From assembly GCA_964019695.1 (NCBI GenBank), contig OZ026514.1, positions 8,308,751 through 8,372,750 on the forward strand: DNA of 64,000 bases, in the 5' to 3' direction. Source of the stretch: Loripinus fragilis. Lineage: Eukaryota; Mollusca; Bivalvia; Lucinida; Lucinidae. The notes under the pieces were generated by a model that saw only the letters and a program-made list of their open reading frames with translations, did no database searches and was not told the DNA's origin. Below, one piece after another: positions 29,231 to 41,410 of the stretch. A program made the translations under genes and the position numbers. The stretch's first letter is position 1. Every line of letters begins with the position of its first letter.

Positions 29231-30602
29231 TCTTGCTCACCACTTTTTCTTTTATTTATTTATTTGAGAATAAGCTTCCAGAAGTCCCTGAATATGCTAA
29301 GTTGCAATTTTACATGATGGCGTTACTTGACGTCCTGGGTAAGATAGCATGGGTAAGATAAGATTTTATATCCCAGGGTAAAATCTGATATCCTTATCCA
29401 GTGTGCAAGAAATTGATTTGTTATTGCTTACAATGTAGGGATCAAACATGGGTTTTCATGCATTAATAGCATGAAGAATAAAATCTGTCTGAATACTCTT
29501 CTTATCTGGGACTATAAGTCTTTTTGAATTGCAATATAAATATATTAATGTATTATGTAGTTACTGTATCCTTAATAGAGTAAAACTTCAATGGCTGGAA
29601 CACTGATGACTTGTTTATAATATAATGGTTAATTCAAACTCTTTTTTGAGTTCCAAGAAAAGTATTTCCATAGCTCCAGATATACATTCTTTAGGCAGGT
29701 TTATCTTATTTCATTTTCAAAAGGTATTTTTTGTGTTATCATAAAAATTGCCTCATTAAGGTAATTCTATTGATTACTCCCAACATAACTTTATTTAATA
29801 GAAGACCAAAATTTTATGCCCATTATGTCTCTTAATCTGGTGCTATAATTAACTCTCATTGCCTCGAACTACCCCTATCTCGAACAAATTGGCATGGTCC
29901 CAAAGGTGTTTGAGCCATTGAAGTTTGTCTGTAGTATTTTCCTAGTGTGGCCATGAAAACCCGGTATTTGTCGAAATCAAGATCAAGATTTGTCTAAATC
30001 ATCTCATCAAGATACTACCAATAGACCACAATATACATTTATATTCAAGATAAAAATATTATATATTTTTTTAAATTTGAATAAATCTGCCATAAAGGCC
30101 TTTATGGCAGGTTTATCCAAATTTAAAAAATAATAATATTGCTATCTGAGTATGCATTTGGCCTATTTAGAAAGGTGGTTTCGTATAGCAATTTAAGTAG
30201 ATTTCTTAACCATATTTCACAAGCACCTGCTATAAGTATGCAATATTGTATCTATAGTTTTGGATAACATATTTTATAGCAGTTTCAGAACTATATTTTA
30301 TGTGTTGAATATATTTTAAATCAATATCCTGTAGAGATGTTCAAAGTGAATGACATTTATTTTACTGGATCTATATGATCTATATCATGAGATAACCTGT
30401 TTACGGGGGGGAAAAAGATGCAGGTCAGACAGCATATTCATGCAGTCAGAACTGTATCTGTTTATTGATGACTAGCAAGTATAAATGCTTTATTTGTAAA
30501 TCCAAATTTTCAAGAATCTAAATACTTAATAGGCTTGTTAGAGTCTTACCGGGCTTTAAACCAGAAAGATATGGTTTGCTTCGTTAGGCTTTTTCGAGTC
30601 TT
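29231..30602. other. convergent spacer with one AT-rich hairpin
   Basis: A hairpin near 30053-30137 pairs AAATTTGAATAAATCTGCCA with TGGCAGGTTTATCCAAATTT around a TAAAGGCCTTTA centre. Nothing else was recognised. Confidence 0.5.
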
Positions 30603-30615
30603 ACTGGGTCTCAAA

Positions 30616-30794
30616 GGAATGCAGCTGCTCTGTGGTAGTGTTAGACTTGAAATCCAGGGGCCACTGGTTTGAGATTCACTGTAGTTGCTGCATTGAGTCC
30701 TTGAGCAAGATACTGTGTCCTCTTTAAACCGAGGGAAAATGTCCCTAAATGACTGAAAAATTGATGCTGGGTTGTAAAGCATCAACACAAACTG
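30616..30794 (+). mobile_element. tRNA-derived SINE, family A, old copy with target duplication
   Basis: It has a decayed head (CTGCTCTGTGGTAGTGTTAG), a B-box-like GGTTTGAGATTC, the core CCTTGAGCAAGATAC and tail GGGTTGTAAAGCATCAA. It is flanked by ACTGGGTCTCAAA (30603-30615) and ACTGGGTCGCAAA (30795-30807), 12 of 13 identical. Confidence 0.8.
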
Positions 30795-30817
30795 ACTGGG
30801 TCGCAAACAAAAGACAG

Positions 30818-31005
30818 CAGGCCTTTAGTTAAGAATGCGTACCAAAAATATTTTTCTTATTACTCAACCAAATCATATGTTGTGGGTACTCAAACGAACC
30901 CTCTCAATGAGAAGGTTCTTTTGAGCACCTAAAACATATGTTCAAACTGATGGATTAGAAAATATTTAAAATTTTTTGCTCAAAAATTTTGTTTATCTAA
31001 ACCTA
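30818..31005 (+). mobile_element. fold-back MITE, family 1
   Basis: CAGGCCTTTAGTTAAGAATG at the left, the core TTCTTTTGAGCACCTAAAAC and its partner, and TTTGTTTATCTAAACCT at the right. Confidence 0.85.
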
Positions 31006-31266
31006 TGGACAGGTTATCTTTTGGCAGGGCTTATATTAGCATAGGAGAGTATCGAAGAGGTTCTCCTATTATATGTGATATTCATATTTTATTGTATTGT
31101 GCAATTGTTTGAGATTGAAATCAAATAAGCTGTCTCATGCAAAAAGGGACCATACTAGCATCTGCAAATGAAGCCAAGCACAGCGAACAAGAGTAATCCT
31201 TACTTTAAATACACTTTAAATGTGCATGTGCTGATATCCATGAATGCTAGAGTAGATGCTTTTCAT

Positions 31267-31590
31267 GCGGGCTGCGTAGTGCAGTCGGTAACATGTCTGG
31301 CAACAGATGCGAGTCTGACTGCAGATCCAGGGGTCCTGAGTTTAATACCGGCCCGGTCCCTTACTTTCATGGAGATTGATCATGAAATAATTTCTACCGT
31401 CATTCTCCTCCCTTCCGCTGAATCATTCAAGAAGGGTTGTTGTCAGTTACATGCAAAAGTATGTGCACGAAGTATTGGTTAACTGCTTGTTCAAGCTTGC
31501 CCAGGAAAAAGTGTGGTTAGGTGAACTGACCGTCCTGCCATGACCATAGCTGTTGACTTGGGGCGTAAAGCAACAACTACAAAAAAAATG
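31267..31590 (+). mobile_element. tRNA-derived SINE, family B
   Basis: Head GCTGCGTAGTGCAGTCGGTA, B-box region GAGTTTAATACC (decayed), body GAGATTGATCATGAAATAAT and tail GTTGACTTGGGGCGTAAAGC with an A-rich end. Confidence 0.88.
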
Positions 31591-31687
31591 TCTTTCTTTG
31601 GTCTAAACCATCATGGGCCAGTACATGAGAATTGATACTTATTGCATATGCATAAAACCCTTAACGTTTTGGATATCAGTACACAGG

Positions 31688-31878
31688 TACAGTAAAACCT
31701 GTGTAAAAAGGCCACCCAAAAAATAGACAAAACAAAGATCTTAACTGACAAATGGTAGTTTAATGAAGTTCAAAAGTGTTGTAGAATGCTACTTTTGGTC
31801 TGCATTAAGCGATAATTGGTATTGAAAGCCAATTTTTGGTCTTTTTTAGAGTGGCCGTTTCAAACAGGTTTTACTGTA
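31688..31878 (+). mobile_element. Tc1/mariner-type MITE, family 2
   Basis: TACAGTAAAACCTGTGTAAA at the left and CAAACAGGTTTTACTGTA at the right. The inner stem is partly lost compared with the 25698 copy. Confidence 0.85.
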
Positions 31879-32290
31879 CTTTGGAAAACAGTGAAGACCC
31901 AGATAAAATGCAGCTTAAGACTGCATTTCATCAGGGTCTGCACTGTGCACTATCTTCAGGGACAGAAATTCATCATTTTATAGAAATTTGAATGGCAATT
32001 CCTTAAAATATCAAATGGACAATTCCATACTTATTGTATCAATATGTATGGGATAATCCATCAGAATGAAAAGGGATAAATGGTCATATGCAGATATCTA
32101 GTAAGACTACATGTCTTCATCTACATCCATATTTTGTATATACAAGCAGTGAAGATTCTAGCATGACTATTTAGACTTGTCTGGGCCTTGGCTAATGGCC
32201 AATCCAATAAGTAACAACATTTCATGTTCAAGCCCACATAATGCCTAATCTGATTCGACAATACAAAATATCTGATTTAGTTTTAGAAAA

Positions 32291-32542
32291 CCCAGGGCCC
32301 GAGGTTAAAAAACTTTTTTGGTGCTCAACTCAACTGAGCACGAAATTTCAACTGCTCATAAAAAACTAAAATACAGACAAATTAAGAAGTTTCTTGCTTT
32401 ATTTAAAGTCTCTCAGATGTTGTATTTCTCATGCTAATAATGTTAAAATGTCAACAATTGTTGGCATTTTAACATAAATGAGCAGGATCAATTTCATGCT
32501 CAGCTGAGTTGAGCATGGAAAAAGTTTTATAACCTTGGGTCC
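32291..32542 (+). mobile_element. TIR MITE, family 3
   Basis: CCCAGGGCCCGAGGTTAAAA with CTCAACTCAACTGAGCACG, matched by CATGCTCAGCTGAGTTGAGC and TTTTATAACCTTGGGTCC. The palindrome TCAACAATTGTTGGC is inside. Confidence 0.87.
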
Positions 32543-32917
32543 AGATGATTTTTGTTGAGCTTCTTTTCATTGGCAGAACATAGTTGCAGCTTTGCTGTTG
32601 GTGTGCAACATAGTACAATTATAGAGACAATGAAGGAAAAGTGTTGAAAAAGTACATAAAGAGGATTATATAGATATAAAATACATTTGTCAGATATACT
32701 GTTATACAGTCTGCTTGCTGCTTACAAATGGTATGTTTAAGGACCCTTGTTGCATGGCATAGCATAATAAGTTAGTTTTTAGTTTTGAAGTAGAATGTTA
32801 TAGTTTCCTACTGGATGTATTTGTATAACTGTACCAGTATGTCTGTTGTACTTCACTCTGTCTTATCTGTATTTGTTTCCATGTGAATTTGTAAATAAAA
32901 TATCAACAGATTGGATC

Positions 32918-33155
32918 ATGGGTGAAAGTTCAAAATTTTCAAAATCCTGAACTTTTGAAATTCAAATTTCAAAACTTGCATGATGGCTACAAAAATGGAT
33001 TATTAAAAGTAAAAATGATTAATTGTGTTTAGATGATCTAAAACTATTCATAGAAGCTTTTATAATCTTAAAACAGTATTTTGAGGCTGACTTTCTATGG
33101 AAAGTCAGCCTCAAAATCCTGAATTCAGGATTAAACTTGAAAACTTTCACCCATG
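32918..33155 (+). mobile_element. TIR MITE, family 4
   Basis: CATGGGTGAAAGTTCAAAAT and GAAAACTTTCACCCATG are terminal. The inner hairpin is TTGAGGCTGACTTTC / GAAAGTCAGCCTCAA. The second copy is at 39739-39955. Confidence 0.85.
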
Positions 33156-33368
33156 TTATATGGGCCTCCTTGCGAGGAAACCTGATTCTGTTGCTTGCGA
33201 ACAACAAAGGCTTAGACCAGCGTGTGCATATGCAGTCTGATCAATGACTTTGTTATTCACTATTTGGAGTGTATAACAACTACACATGCTATATGAAAAA
33301 ATTCAAGATTATAGCTGGTCTCTGTAACTTATTAGGTTGGTTAAAACCTTATACGGTCACGAATCCCT

Positions 33369-33570
33369 AAGGGAGCGCAGTGGCTCAGTGGTAGAGTGCT
33401 CGACTCGAGACCGAAGGGCTGCGGGTTCGAGCCTCACCAGCGTCACTGTGTTGTGGTCCTTGAGCAAGACACATTTATCCTAGCTTAGTAGTGGTTCATC
33501 CCATGAAGACCTGTCCCTATATAACTGAAAGATTGTTGATGGGGTGTAAACAATCAAATCAAACAAAACA
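33369..33570 (+). mobile_element. tRNA-derived SINE, family A
   Basis: GCAGTGGCTCAGTGGTAGAG and GCGGGTTCGAGCC boxes are intact. The 3' end is TTGTTGATGGGGTGTAAACA plus an ATCAAATC tail. AATCCCT flanks both sides. Confidence 0.9.
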
Positions 33571-35886
33571 AATCCCTTCACACGGAGACCCATATAAGCA
33601 GTTAGCTATTTGTTCTAAAAAATCATTGAAAATGCCACAAAATTTGCAGTGCAGTCCTAAACTTTGAATGAATGAAATGTAAATGTATCAGGCCTCATCG
33701 TGAGAAAACCTGATTTCATTCATGTGAACAACAAAGACACAGACCAGCCTGAACTTATGTGCAGACTGATCAGAACTTTCGTTGTTCATTCTCTGGAAAG
33801 AATAATACCTATAGTTACTACATATTAAATTTGAAGCTTCTGTAGTCTCCGTAGCTGAATAGGGTGGTTCAGCCCAACCCGATCGCATACTCAAAGACAG
33901 GTTTTCTCACGAAGAGGCCCTATTTAAACATGATTCATGTCTTTATGCTTACAAACCGTCCACATTACACGAACATATCAACACGCCAACCGTCCAATGT
34001 TTACTTAGATTGTATTCTACATTTTTGAATTGTATTTAAACTACCATTACCCTCAAATATTACCTGTACCAAAGAACTTTGGAAAACAAGATGCCTTTTA
34101 TCAGTACTTTCTAGAATGAGCTGACAATATGTCTAAAACATAAACGTCATGTAATACATAGAGGATCTTACATGAGTGCTCATATTTTATTGAATTTATT
34201 AAACGAGGTGAGGAAAGTCTCGCATTTTATCTCTTTTTCGCAGCGAGTTAAATAAATTCAATAAAAGAGGAGCACGAATGTCAGATTCTATTTATCATAT
34301 GACATTAAAATTATTTTGAAGGCATATTTTTGGCGTGAATATGTTAGGGTTTTGCCATATGCATGACCTTAAAAGGGTCATTTCATGTTTCCCAAAAATC
34401 TGTAAACCATTTATCAATTTTAAAGTATGGCATTATATCACTCCCAGATGCGACGTCATATGATAAATGAAATTGTTGTTCACTAAATTTTGAAGCCTGT
34501 CCTATTTCATGTTTCATATTTTGTAGATTTCACGCTATTAACTCTGTGTATTCTGATAGATTTTCCCATATATATTGATACAATATGTATGGGACTGTCC
34601 ATTGTGTACTTTTATGGCTCACAGGTAGACTTTTCTAAATTATTTTTAATATCTGTCTATTGCTTTAATCTTAGCAACCAGTCCACACCCTAGTAAAATG
34701 CCACATTATGCTCCATTTTATCTGAGTCCTCACTGTTTGCCAAAGTAACCGTTTATACAAAGGGCTAATGTTGTATATTTAAAACTCCAAGGACTATAGT
34801 CCTACCGCAATAATAAGAAACGTGAAAATCTGGAATATTTTTTTATTACTTGCATATTTTCAAAAATAAAGCTTAAATCTGGATTTAGAATATCGTGCAG
34901 TGTCAGAAGAAAATTGTTTGAAGAATCTACTACCAATGCTCTGACCCCTAATTTTTAGGCTTTCTGAAAAGCGGGGAGAATTTAGACGGTGTAACAGCCA
35001 TGTGACGGCCTATATATCTGCACTTAAATTTATACAGGCAAGTGTCAAAAGCATCACACATTTTAAAAGCGTGATTGCTTTGTACAAGTCAGTTTTATTT
35101 TTACAAGCACTGCAATTCAGTTGATAGTATCCATTCCATCAGCGTAGACCCAGAGCCAACTGATCCAATACAGTAAGTTTGATCCGGGTAAATACTGTTT
35201 GCTATATGTGTAAGGACATTTTCTACTAAAACAGTGTGATGTGGCTATTATGGACAATTTTATAAAACAACTTTTACAGTGGTAAATGGCCTAAACATCA
35301 TCAACTACATGTGCTATTTTTATAGTCAACTATTCATTTTCTATAAATTAGTTTATTTGAGCAGTTTACATACATTCTTTCAATGGTAACACTCAAGTTT
35401 CAAATAAGTGGAATAAAATGCCCAAATTCTACCATCAGAATTATTAGAGCAAACATTAGCGGTAATACCAGTTATTATCTTTTACCAAAATTCTGCCTGA
35501 AATTATTCACTATTATTGAATGCTCAATTGAAAACGAACATCTTAAGTAAATTATTCGCGATTCTAATTTATGCAGCAGTACTTTATATGTACAGTACTA
35601 TTTATGCTATACTGAACAAAAGTGAAAGTGTACAATATTCTATATTTTGTGATAAAGTATTGGACAAAAAGTATTCACTTAAGCTAAATAATGTTTTTCA
35701 GACATCCAGCAAACGATTCGTAGAAACTCAACCAATTTGTTTCTTTTGATGTCTGAGTTATGTTCCCTTTTGTGTTCTGAATTATACAATTGCGCATGTG
35801 CAGAATTTGTCATACTTTTGTTGCATTAAAAACGGAGAAAACTGACTTATTACTTGAAACAAGAGCAGAAATCAGTTTTGAATTTA
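33571..35886. other. convergent spacer; one fold-back, no gene recognised
   Basis: The fold-back 34176-34275 pairs GTGCTCATATTTTATTGAAT with ATTCAATAAAAGAGGAGCAC. The open frames at 34490-34693 and 35516-35749 have no motif. Confidence 0.45.
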
Positions 35887-36196
35887 CCAAATTTGTTGTT
35901 TTTGTTGCTTTACGTCCCAAGTCAACAGCTATGGTCATGGCGGGACGGTCAGTTCACCTATCCACACTTTTTCCTGGGCAAACTTGAACAAGCAGTTAAC
36001 CAGTACTTCATGCACATACTTTTGCTTGAAGCTGACAATAAACCTTCTTGTATGAATCAGCATGAGGGAGGAGAATGACCGTAGAATTTATTTCATGATC
36101 AATCTACACGAAAGGGATCAAACTCCTGACCCCTGGATCTGCAGTCAGACTTGTATCTGTTGCCAGACATGTTACCGACTGCGCTACGCGGCCTGG
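35887..36196 (-). mobile_element. tRNA-derived SINE, family B
   Basis: Minus orientation: tail at 35900 (complement GCTTTACGTCCCAAGTCAAC), body CATGATCAATCTACACGAAA inverse, head ending ACCGACTGCGCTACGCGGCC at 36196. Confidence 0.88.
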
Positions 36197-36580
36197 TATC
36201 AATTTTGTAAAAAAATGTAAATTGTCTCCCTTTGACGAATACAAATAGGGAATATTATATGTTTGGTGATCTTCGATTTATCATGATTTTCGATGAATTT
36301 ATTTTCCAAATAAGGTAAACCTTTCAGCACATTGTTCCTACCATTACTTGACCAGTAATAATATCAGACTAAGAGATTTTCCTATGGAGATTCCAGTGAT
36401 AAAATTTCAAGCTGGCCAATTTGATGAAAAACTCAGCTTTCCAAGGTAGCTTTTATTGATTAAAACACATTTTTGATAAGGCATTCACATTTCTTGTTGT
36501 CACATGTCTAGACTACCATTTCTTTCAGTCCGATCTGGTTGGCAGTGGATTTCTGAGGCCTAAACTGTGAGATTGTCGTT

Positions 36581-36611
36581 CAAAGGGGTACGTGCATTAA
36601 AGAGGCTATTT

Positions 36612-36644
<33 letters not shown>

Positions 36645-37185
36645 ATGAGGCCAAAAATTGAAAATTGCTCTTCACAAGTTTTTTCTTATAAGTTTATTAG
36701 AACAATTGCCAAAATATAAAAGTCTGGGATTTTTTCTATTTTTACCGTTGCTATGGTAACAAAAATGGCTGCCAAATTAGGCTGAAAATAGGAAAGTGAC
36801 CATTTTAGAGCAAATTTAAGACATTTGAAAGAGAAATTACCAGAGAGCACAAGAAAATACCAAAAGATATTTTAACAGAGGGTGAGAATTGTTATGGTAC
36901 ACAATATATTAAAAGTTTTTTTTTTGGTATTCGCTTGTGCTGATATCTACTTCTTAAAAAATCGGTCTGAAAAAGCCTTGAATTTAGCCCAAAATGGTTT
37001 CTCTATTTTAGGTCTATTTTGGTGGCCATTCTTGCTACGTAGCAACCATTAAATTTAAATAAATGCCTGAATTTTACACTTGAACCATTCTTCTAATAAA
37101 CCAAAAGGATGAAATTGATGAAAAGCAGCTTTCAGTTTTTTGATCTAGAGGGCCGAATTAGCCCCTTAATGCACGCACCCCTTTG
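36581..37185. mobile_element. ~605-bp TIR element containing a 41-C run
   Basis: CAAAGGGGTACGTGCATTAA at the left and TTAATGCACGCACCCCTTTG at the right are terminal inverted repeats, 19 of 20 positions paired. Further partial pairing follows (GAGGCTATTTTGCCCC / GGGCCGAATTAGCCCC). An uninterrupted run of 41 C fills 36614-36654. The interior has no long open frame. Probably a non-autonomous DNA transposon. Class not assigned. Confidence 0.75.
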
Positions 37186-38139
37186 TAATCTGAAAAATTG
37201 GACCCCTGTCACATTTAAATGGCTTACATGAGTTACCTCGTGACAACATTCGTAAAGCTTTTACTATTATGCGTAAATCAATCTTTGAACTTTCAGATAC
37301 ACTTTTATTTGCCTTACTGGCGTGCCTCATTTTGCATATAAATTTTATGGCAAACAATTCAGGTGTAGCGTTTTCACTCTTGTTCAGTATATAACATATA
37401 CGGCGATTATTGACCTGAAACGACATCGAATGATTAAGTCAACCGTTACATATTATTAATAAACTGGGTCAGTTTATGTCCATTCTGCCAACAGTATTAC
37501 TCCCCCGTTGAAAATAACCAAAAATATGCCAAAATTCCATCTAATTACAGAAAAATACAGCAAAAATACCAGGTGGAAAATTTTGTCAAAAAATACTGCA
37601 CCTTTTTCTGCACGCATATCAAAAAGTTGAAGAGAAAATAACTTGAACAGATGCACTTAAAGTCGATTTTTCGCGTTTCTTATTAATGCGGCAGTACTTT
37701 AATTTCTAATTACTCAGAGAAATTTTTATCAAGGGCTAATTTTTGTTGCATTTTTATTGTCACAATAATTTTTGTATTGTAATATGTTTAATGTGATGTA
37801 AATATGTGTGCCTTAAATTTATTTTGTTATGTGTGTTGTTTATTTTTGCGTGTATATTAATACTTATGCTCCCCATAACTATGCTCCGCATAACTCATTA
37901 TGAGAGAAATATAGAATTATAAAAAGCTTTGTTTACTGTTGTGTTGGTTCCTGGTAGCATTAGTTTCACCGGTGACCAGGCCCAGGGCAATGACAGTAAA
38001 CAATATGCAAATTCTAACAACTGATTTCTGTCTCTGCATTGAAAACAACTGAGTCTTAAAATAGAAAAAGGGCCCATATAAGACACACAGACAAGTTAGG
38101 CCCAGATCAACATGCTTACTCATTGGATCAGATAAAAAA
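37186..38139. other. convergent spacer, nothing recognised
   Basis: Several short minus-strand open frames occur, none with motif or homology I can name. Confidence 0.4.
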
Positions 38140-38250
38140 AAATTGAGCGTAAAATTGTGATTATTTTCACATCCATCTGATTAAACAGGTTTTAGATGCT
38201 CAAAAGAAACATCTCATTGAGATGTTTCTTTTGAGCACCCACAACATCCT
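38140..38250 (+). mobile_element. fold-back MITE, family 1
   Basis: AGATGCTCAAAAGAAACATC / GATGTTTCTTTTGAGCACCC around a CATTGAGATG loop. The outer right end is lost. Confidence 0.75.
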
Positions 38251-38679
38251 CATGATAATGGGCAAATAGCCACTGTTTGCACTTGCATAAGTTGATCAGT
38301 TTTGTACTTGTTCAAATGTATTGTATGGGTCATTTATCTATGTTTAGACTTTATTGTAATGTATGTTGAAATGTCAGTAATGAAGTACTGGAACTTACAC
38401 CAATAAATATGAAAAAGAAAAAATGGTTTAGCCACTTTATTTACTTTCCAGCAACACACATTTCTTTCTTGAAACAACAGACAACTCCATTTACCCTAAA
38501 TATTCTAACACCTTTACATACAACCAGGCAAGCACCAATGTAGCATTTTGTTAGAAAGAAATGTTTTGAAATAAGCTGTCAATAACATAAAATTATGTAT
38601 TATTATCATCAGGTGTTTGCTAGACTACATGAAAACTTGTTCATTTCTACATGCTTATTTTATGCTTACTGAAAAAATA

Positions 38680-38875
38680 GGGAGCACAGTGGCTCAGTGG
38701 TAGAGTGCTTGACTCAAGACCGAGGGGCCACAGGTTCGAGCCTCGTCACTGCGTTGTGGTCCTTGAGCAAGACATATTTATCCTAGCTTAGTACTGGTTC
38801 AACCCAGGAAGACCTGTCCCTATATAACTGAAAGATTGTTGATGGGACGTAAAGAATCAAATCAAACAAAACAGT
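38680..38875 (+). mobile_element. tRNA-derived SINE, family A
   Basis: GGAGCACAGTGGCTCAGTGG and CAGGTTCGAGCC boxes. The 3' end is GTTGATGGGACGTAAAGAAT with an ATCAAA tail. Confidence 0.9.
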
Positions 38876-38974
38876 AAAAATAAAAGTCGAGAATTTTCAA
38901 AAAAAGTACATGGTGAAAAACTCATTTTATGAAAAGACAAATGTTGTAGGTACACTTTGGAATTGCCTCTTGAA

Positions 38975-39110
38975 TTTTCTTATCCATAAATTTAAACATG
39001 TTTTGTGTGCTCAAAAGAACTGTCTCACTGAGATGTTTCTTTTGAGCACCCACATGTTTTGAATGTGAAATAAGAACAAGCCCTCTTATTTGGAGGCTTT
39101 GTTAATACAG
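38975..39110 (+). mobile_element. fold-back MITE, family 1
   Basis: GTGTGCTCAAAAGAACTGTC and GATGTTTCTTTTGAGCACCC pair. The ends are shortened. Confidence 0.75.
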
Positions 39111-39170
39111 CAGCTTTCATTAAGGCAATTCCAATAAGCACAAACAGCATATGTTACTGATAAATAAGGA

Positions 39171-39404
39171 TTAGGTTTGGTTTGATTCTTTATGTTCCAG
39201 TCAACAGCTATGGTCATGTCGGGACGGTCAGTTCACCTAACCCCACTTTTTCTTGTCAAGCTTGACTAAGTAGTTTATTTCATGATCAATCTCCACGAAA
39301 GAATGGTACTGGGCCAGGATTGAACTTGTGACCTCTGAATCTGCAGTCATACATGTATCTGCAGCCAGACACAAACTTCCCAACTGCGCTACACAGCCAA
39401 GTAA
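39171..39404 (-). mobile_element. tRNA-derived SINE, family B with internal deletion and 13-bp target duplication
   Basis: TGATAAATAAGGA lies at 39158-39170 and 39405-39417. In minus orientation the tRNA-like head (ending at 39404) and tail are present but a middle part is missing. The tail reads TTTGATTCTTTATGTTCC, the family A style, before the family B body. Confidence 0.85.
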
Positions 39405-39738
39405 TGATAAATAAGGAAAATAATTTCGAAATTTATGTTCTTTCAAACATGCCAATCTGCCAATCAGTAGAAAAATATATGGCACATTGTGTGTACATAC
39501 ATGACAGCTTTATCACCACATTTGATTTCATAAATTACCTTTTTTTGCTAACCTGATACTTGATAGTTGTTCTTCACACATTATAATGCGTAAAAGTTGA
39601 GCAAGTCTATTCAACCATCACTGTGCTTAAAATGACAATGTTTGACAAGGCTTAGCTGTCTGTATATTAAGAGTAAATGTGGTATTTGACTATTTTGAAC
39701 TTGAGTGATCAAAAACACCAAACTCCATTGCTGAATAT

Positions 39739-39955
39739 CATGGGTAAAGGCCAATGTTTTCCATAATCCTAAACTTCAGAAATTCATGACAGACTTGGCT
39801 ATAAAAATAAATGATTTCAAGTTGGCTTTAGATAACCTGAAAACAACGCAGAAACTATATCAATCTACCTAATTCAGCATTTTCAGGCTGACTTCTTTGG
39901 TAAGTCAGCCTCAAAATCCTGAATTCAGATATAATCTTGAAACCTTTTAACCATG
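39739..39955 (+). mobile_element. TIR MITE, family 4
   Basis: CATGGGTAAAGGCCAATGTT and GAAACCTTTTAACCATG are terminal. The hairpin AGGCTGACTT...AAGTCAGCCT is inside. Confidence 0.75.
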
Positions 39956-40963
39956 GAGTATGTTTTTTTGACAGTAAACAGTGTAGCTCAAGGAGAGATG
40001 CTTCATCTCATCTGAGTGTGCACTATTTGCTTACATTCTATTATTGGAATGCTATGAATGGGTTAACATAGATTCAAAAGGACAGTTGTATGTCATTGGT
40101 ACAAGTATTGATACCTTTGAGCTAGCACATGAGATTTTGGTTCTTTTTGCATAGGTCAGCAGATAAGGCTTGGACAAGCCTGCTCATTACTGCAGTCTTA
40201 CTAGAGCCTTTATTATTGGCTTAAATAATTTAAGCACGGAATTATATGAAGTCTTAAACAAAAACTTAGGCCTCTAGTCTAGAAGCATACTTGTTTAAAT
40301 AAATGAAGCGACTATGCATATATGTAATAAGAGACAAAATCTCATGAGCTAGCTTATTCAGTACTTAGTCGAAGCCTGCCCAGGAACTGTGGGCTTCAAG
40401 GTGTCCTAGACTGGTTTTGACTAGTTTGAAATACAAAGAACAAACCTTTGCAAAGAGATAATCTTTTTAAGTGCTAGAACTGAATTGTTTGTTTAACATC
40501 CTACCGACAGCAAAGGTCATATGGATGCAGCCACATCTTAAAGTCTCATCCAACAGACTGGAGAAGCCAGAGATCAAATTATAAGGTGACTAATTTATCC
40601 ATTACACCACAGCGGCTTCTAGAATTGAATTACAGGGAAAAACATGTGCAAACAAAATAGTCATAAATCAGCCTGCTCCAATTGTTTGCATTTCTTCAAA
40701 GAACTAATACTGATTACTAAGATAGATCAATCAACTACTCCAGCTCATCATTTGGAAGATTCCATTTTAGAAATTCAGCACTTTAAGGGTTATATTGCTG
40801 TACAAAGGCTGATTTGGCCTCCATTGTTTTAAGAGCTATCGTGTAGTTGAATATCAATGGGAGCTCTTTGGCACATGTACCATATATATTCACCAAATGA
40901 CAGGAATTCTTCCCTTTCAAAATAAATTACAAAAAAATCTAGATCCAACTTACAAGTTGCATA
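39956..40963. other. convergent spacer / C1D 3' flank, nothing recognised
   Basis: AT-rich. Open frames of about 60 codons at 40644-40832 and 40829-41020 have no motif. Confidence 0.4.
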
Positions 40964-41146
40964 GGTCCAGATAAACAAAACTGTTGAGCATAAAGTTATG
41001 ATTATTTTCTTAAACATCAATTTAAAGGTGTGTTTTGGATGCTCAAAAGAATCGTCTCATTGGGACGGTTCTTTTGAGTACCCACAACACATGTTTTAGC
41101 TGGGAAAAAGAAAACTATTTTTAATTACTCTATACCTTGAGGCCTG
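40964..41146 (+). mobile_element. fold-back MITE, family 1, downstream of the C1D stop
   Basis: AGGTCCAGATAAACAAAAC at the left, core CTCAAAAGAATCGTCTCATT / GGGACGGTTCTTTTGAG, right end TTGAGGCCTG. It is about 170 bp beyond the C1D stop codon and may be in its 3' UTR. An ATTAAA on the minus strand (41161-41166) is a possible earlier polyadenylation signal. Confidence 0.82.
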
Positions 41147-41318
41147 GGATGGCTCTAGAATTTAATTGATTGTTTCAAAAGAGAAGATCCCAGCTTATAG
41201 TCAAATTACATGAGACTGATTTATGTCTTTTGGGTAATTTCGAAAGGGCAAACCCTTATTCTTATGGCATAGTAAATATACTATTTCAGTTTGAACTGTC
41301 ACTAGATGTCCCCAGGGA

Positions 41319-41410
41319 TCATTTACAATATCTTTTATGCTTTCCTTTGCCATGATCATCATGTTTTCTTTTCCCACCTTGCTTCTTTTCTTTCTTTGAG
41401 GTGCCACTAT
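41319..41410 (-). CDS. C1D: C1D exon 5: basic tail and stop
   Basis: Minus-strand acceptor TTCTATTACAG precedes 41410. The first two bases complete an Asp codon with the G from exon 4, then [20 protein letters not shown] and KGKHKRYCK, then TGA at 41321-41319. The longer overlapping frame at 41201-41407 is a different frame and was set aside. Confidence 0.88.

Noticed and set aside
41201..41407. 68-codon minus frame starting [10 protein letters not shown], considered as an independent small gene.
   Set aside because: It overlaps C1D exon 5 in another frame. The C1D frame fits the exon 4 junction and the family's basic tail.
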